From: Chloroflexota bacterium
Lineage (GTDB): Bacteria > Chloroflexota > Ktedonobacteria > Ktedonobacterales > Ktedonobacteraceae
DNA: 8,810 bases
Assembly (NCBI GenBank): GCA_005881495.1
Contig: VBHI01000141.1
Span: 12,136-20,945 of the forward strand
Direction: 5' to 3'
Positions 8,601 through 8,810 of this stretch are shown in pieces. The position numbers and the translations under genes are program-made. The notes beneath the pieces are model-generated. The model was not told where the DNA came from, made no database searches, and worked only from the letters and a program-made list of their open reading frames with translations. The first letter of the stretch is position 1, and every line of letters starts with the position of its first letter.

Positions 8601-8607
8601 GTGCTAA
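2602..8607 (+). CDS. nrdJ: Adenosylcobalamin-dependent (class II) ribonucleotide reductase containing three inteins
   Basis: The enzyme reduces ribonucleotides to deoxyribonucleotides using a thiyl radical generated with adenosylcobalamin. The 2001-residue precursor contains inteins at 105-504, 579-1010 and 1120-1505; joining the flanks gives 783 residues, a normal NrdJ length. In the joined protein the junctions read FYN-CYVIPSP, QQGG-SRRGALM and CVNP-CGEQ, all recognisable RNR motifs, so the boundaries are well fixed. Catalytic residues: redox cysteines C505 and C1517 (GVCNLGALNL), and radical cysteine C1506 with N1118 and E1508 (NPCGE). The phosphate-binding APTGTTS is at 1664-1670, SGIEP follows, and GCKGITYYRDGSR is at 1771-1783. 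A TSCPD domain (about 1830-1925) and a cysteine-rich tail (1976-2001) are typical of NrdJ. No N-terminal ATP-cone is evident in the 104 residues before intein 1. No nrdB-like partner lies nearby, consistent with class II. Expression is probably controlled by NrdR through the two upstream boxes. Confidence 0.95.
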   Translation: MLEQQKQASQISPGTEKRTQLEGIRQKVFMDRYSLKDPSGQPLEFYPEQLWARVARGIAAVETTEEKQTHWEKRFYEALVDFQFVPGGRILAGAGSGHQVTFYNCMPPDQEVLTEDGYRPISEIKIGDLVVTHRNRLRPVVHKFERETEEPLYIIRPKKMGYDDLRVTGDHKVYIIRSEWVNKHKSRDDLHLQHEPDWIPAKEIKPGDYVAVAYNGEECPPNIISLQDYIPEHETQDGKLFKATTRGYHGYVSDWGTHYKIHDHLVLDGELCYLFGRWLGDGCVTHRTGTDIPSGIKIVFSLDEKNEAKEVARIIEAKFGIEGSIKLSSTERWYDLWVNSMPIGEFFKAFLGCYSYGKRLPDQLMHLPAELTLELLRGLFSADGYVSDNKLGIVLSNRTLAVQIHQLLLRMGYLFSVRENTHRLGRVPAYRVQATANECAPLFERFFGVQAPEHSVDLKYYFEYDSLKWVRIDEIAVEDYSGIVLDIEVEEDHSFISAGIVVSNCYVIPSPEDSRQGILDNLKVMTEIMARGGGVGINLSTLRPRGSYIKTVNGTASGPCSWAQLYSVATGDVIQQGGCFGPDERIATDRGLIQSKELADRLDTGETIQAQTHKGLRPFKHVFRNGIKDLYEVTTSRGYRVRVTLDHKLGVLRNGEIVTIPLRGLEEGDEILLLLGEGVNSNVSFMPLSSSPYKRSKMSTTLNEKVSFPTHLTPELAYLLGYFYGDGYVLQGKKVTWHDKKGISFAVSNTQPDVQSHLVSLLKDLFGIEAKVYQGDGACTNVVAFSRLLVEWLKENGLLKQMAHAVRIPEALFRSPSTVVGAFLGGYFDADGSDRGGKGGYGFDSVSREMLEDVQQLLLTNGIVSHISTQNPSKQSWLPKHRLIVTGAQFKERFRKLISISINKDQQREGKRSHHSNYPMEVWGTLAIPGRYYQGLFDYTKARVSHYALTRVRERVLAAGGVAMVERLDALLGVLPDAIISIRPIGTSEVYDFEVEDVHLLSGGGIYTSNSRRGALMIMLDDTHPDIEEFITVKRTAGKIEHANLSVCISDKFMEAVKEDADWDLIWQGEVKKTIRARSLWDLICKSAWESAEPGMVFMDRYNKLSNTWYYENIRCVNPCVTGDTLVSTEHGYTSARDLRVGMKVRTPSGLKPIEKMYNNGLQRIYRVEFSDGGYLEGTADHKLKVVRRKKYQWVPIAELAQGDKVLVIANETFGPRQSLPKEALEYITKRELTTANYYDRKLGLIVGAVLGDGVLSVVQSRNSHSNQCKVAFGAHEDGWYDTFTNLMTDMNIHTHRTLAEKEFVGEGGVAVKHASVRLECYKLATLLVRIGMIPNIKAPQKTIPAAFMCMEKEFLAGILDGLFSTDGSVLMKQDNPMLRFHTSSYELAQQVRLILLQFGIHGRIYRATRDEDIVYDGRSMYGTGEKYDILIMNEGIARFYAEIGLSHPEKAARLKEIAEDWHCIGGTWTASVVSVQDTEREEEVYDLYEPDTLTWVTNGYCSLDCGEQGLPPWGVCNLGALNLSAFVVDGKMDWERLAETSKVAMRFLDNVIDANEYFIEENKQAQLGTRRTGLGTMGLADALIKMKVAYGSEASVPLIERIYTIIRDASYDASSDIAAEKGSFPHFDREKYLQGQFIKHLPKAIQKKIKEQGIRNAVLLTQAPTGTTSLLAGVSSGIEPVYDFAMVRRDRTGEHILYHPLLQAWRDEHPNEPTPHYFVASNDLSPEEHVRVQATIQRYTDSSISKTVNAPNNHTVEDVQRLYRLAYEMGCKGITYYRDGSRDAVLTRVEDEKKAAAQQEPKMEPVVSIQQGIKARPAVVQGYTRQVSAPEGKVNVTINSDEHGPLEVFVNVGKAGSDIAALAEALGRLISLNLRVLSPLSQTDRAKEIADQLRGIGGSRSVGFGMQQVRSLPDAVARALEMHMEALGAEQEKAGSRDNPGETANKTLSNGSGVQAEDAMPLLSMSHLSVTGNLCPKCGCNTLVYEEGCRKCYSCGHSEC
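2914..4113 (+). mobile_element. Intein 1 (400 aa) with LAGLIDADG homing endonuclease
   Basis: This is a class 1 intein at precursor residues 105-504. It begins with nucleophile C105 (block A, CMPPDQEVLTEDG). Block B is TGDH with T168 and H171. Block F is VLDIEVEEDHSFI with H493, and the intein ends VVSN with N504. The penultimate residue is Ser, not the common His. The +1 residue is C505, a redox cysteine of the reductase. The central part is a two-motif LAGLIDADG endonuclease: LFGRWLGDG (274-282, acidic D281) and LLRGLFSADG (375-384, D383). Both aspartates are intact, so the endonuclease may be active. Removal restores FYNCYVIPSP. Confidence 0.95.
4336..5631 (+). mobile_element. Intein 2 (432 aa) with LAGLIDADG homing endonuclease
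   Basis: This is a class 1 intein at residues 579-1010. It starts at C579 (CFGPDERIATDRG). Block B is TLDH with T644 and H647. Block F is VYDFEVEDVHLL with H999, and the intein ends IYTSN with N1010; the penultimate residue is Ser. The +1 nucleophile is S1011, so the final ester sits on Ser, unlike the other two inteins. Endonuclease motifs are YLLGYFYGDG (718-727, D726) and FLGGYFDADG (823-832, D831). It is the most AT-rich part of the gene: hand counts give 23/60 GC at 4741-4800 and 24/60 at 4861-4920, against 36/60 in host sequence at 7141-7200. Removal restores the loop QQGGSRRGALM. Confidence 0.95.
5959..7116 (+). mobile_element. Intein 3 (386 aa) with LAGLIDADG endonuclease and atypical C-terminal Asp
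   Basis: The intein occupies residues 1120-1505. It starts at C1120 (CVTGDTLVSTEHG), with block B TADH (T1179, H1182). The end is unusual: block F reads VYDLYEPDTLTWVTNG, where the expected His is L1494, and the last residues are GYCSLD, giving penultimate L1504 and terminal D1505 where Asn is normal. The C-terminal boundary is fixed by the host motif NP-CGEQ, so +1 is C1506, the radical cysteine. Endonuclease motifs are LIVGAVLGDG (1245-1254, D1253) and LAGILDGLFSTDG (1356-1368, D1367), both with the aspartate. Rare splicing-competent inteins ending in Asp are known, so it may still splice, by a modified final step. Confidence 0.93.
8089..8604 (+). other. C-terminal TSCPD domain and cysteine-rich tail of NrdJ
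   Basis: Precursor residues of about 1830-1925 resemble the TSCPD domain found at the end of B12-dependent reductases (VTINSDEHGPLEVFVNVGK). A hydrophilic linker follows. The last 26 residues carry CPKCGC (C1976, C1979, C1981), CRKC (C1990, C1993), C1996 and a C-terminal C2001. This looks like a zinc-ribbon-like module; in class II enzymes C-terminal cysteines also re-reduce the active-site disulfide. Which cysteines bind metal and which do redox work cannot be told from sequence alone. Confidence 0.75.
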
Positions 8608-8658
8608 GCTCGGACTAACTTTTGGAACCCAAGCACTGTGTAATGGGGCCTGGGAAGG

Positions 8659-8694
8659 GTCCTGGTGAAAACACACATGTGTTTTCACCAGGAC
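8659..8694 (+). terminator. 17-bp perfect inverted repeat downstream of nrdJ (possible terminator)
   Basis: GTCCTGGTGAAAACACA (8659-8675) is exactly complementary to TGTGTTTTCACCAGGAC (8678-8694). As RNA this is a long hairpin with a realistic four-base ACAU loop, starting 51 bases after the nrdJ stop. The following bases, GTTAAATTCGG, do not form a run of T, so it is not a textbook intrinsic terminator. It may end transcription inefficiently or protect the 3' end of the mRNA. Confidence 0.5.
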
Positions 8695-8710
8695 GTTAAA
8701 TTCGGTAAGT

Positions 8711-8737
8711 ACACACATTGCTCAGAATGTGTGTTTT
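8711..8737 (+). terminator. Second hairpin followed by four T (weak terminator candidate)
   Basis: ACACACATT (8711-8719) pairs with AATGTGTGT (8726-8734) around the loop GCTCAG, and the right arm runs into TTTT (8734-8737). Its right part can alternatively pair with the left arm of the preceding inverted repeat. The short T run and AT-rich stem make it a weak terminator. Confidence 0.35.
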
Positions 8738-8749
8738 GAAAGTATAGAT

Positions 8750-8810
8750 ATGGACGAAATAAGCATATCGCTACAGTTGCCTCTCGATAAAGATGGTTTC
8801 TTGCGCAAGG
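8750..8810 (+). CDS. Start of an unidentified gene (5' end only)
   Basis: From the ATG at 8750 the frame is open to the window edge for 20 codons, reading MDEISISLQLPLDKDGFLRK. The phrase LPLDKDGFLRK looks like protein rather than noise, and the two hairpins upstream would suit an intergenic boundary. There is only a weak purine-rich stretch (GAAAG) upstream as ribosome binding site, and the frame is also open upstream (for instance from a GTG at 8729), so the start is uncertain. No function can be assigned. Confidence 0.45.
   Translation, partial: MDEISISLQLPLDKDGFLRK

Noticed and set aside
2602..8607. Split or trans-spliced inteins, or frameshifts within the long gene
   Set aside because: The frame is continuous for 2001 codons and each intein has both N- and C-terminal splicing blocks in cis.

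Overview
The window carries two divergent transcription units around a 335-bp control region, plus the start of a further gene at the right edge. GC content is mixed (hand counts: about 60% in host RNR sequence, about 40% in one intein). A class II (B12-dependent) ribonucleotide reductase and a site-2-type membrane protease fit a free-living bacterium. The style resembles Chloroflexota, perhaps Ktedonobacteria, but that is recall of similar proteins and not a test.

Left part, minus strand: cinA (1025-2266) is followed 82 bp downstream by an M50/site-2-protease-like membrane protein (942 to beyond base 1; its C-terminus lies outside the window). Both read leftwards and may be one operon. Middle, 2267-2601: the divergent control region holds two tandem NrdR-box-like palindromes with centres exactly 30 bp apart, a sigma-70-type promoter for the RNR (TTGCAA-17-TATACT), a weaker divergent promoter candidate for cinA whose -35 overlaps the first NrdR box, and a small hairpin at the predicted 5' end of the RNR transcript.

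Right part, plus strand: one 2001-codon frame (2602-8607) encodes NrdJ interrupted by three in-frame inteins of 400, 432 and 386 residues, so 1218 of 2001 residues (about 61%) should be removed by protein splicing to leave a 783-residue enzyme. Each intein has the Hint splicing blocks and two LAGLIDADG motifs with intact aspartates. They sit immediately before the first redox cysteine (NCYVI), inside the GGSRRGA loop, and immediately before the radical cysteine (NPCGE). The third ends in Asp instead of Asn, and also lacks the usual penultimate His and block F His. After the stop codon comes a 17-bp inverted repeat, then a second smaller hairpin, then the probable first 20 codons of another gene (8750 onward).

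The picture is dNTP synthesis under NrdR control, with the enzyme's catalytic residues available only after three protein-splicing events.
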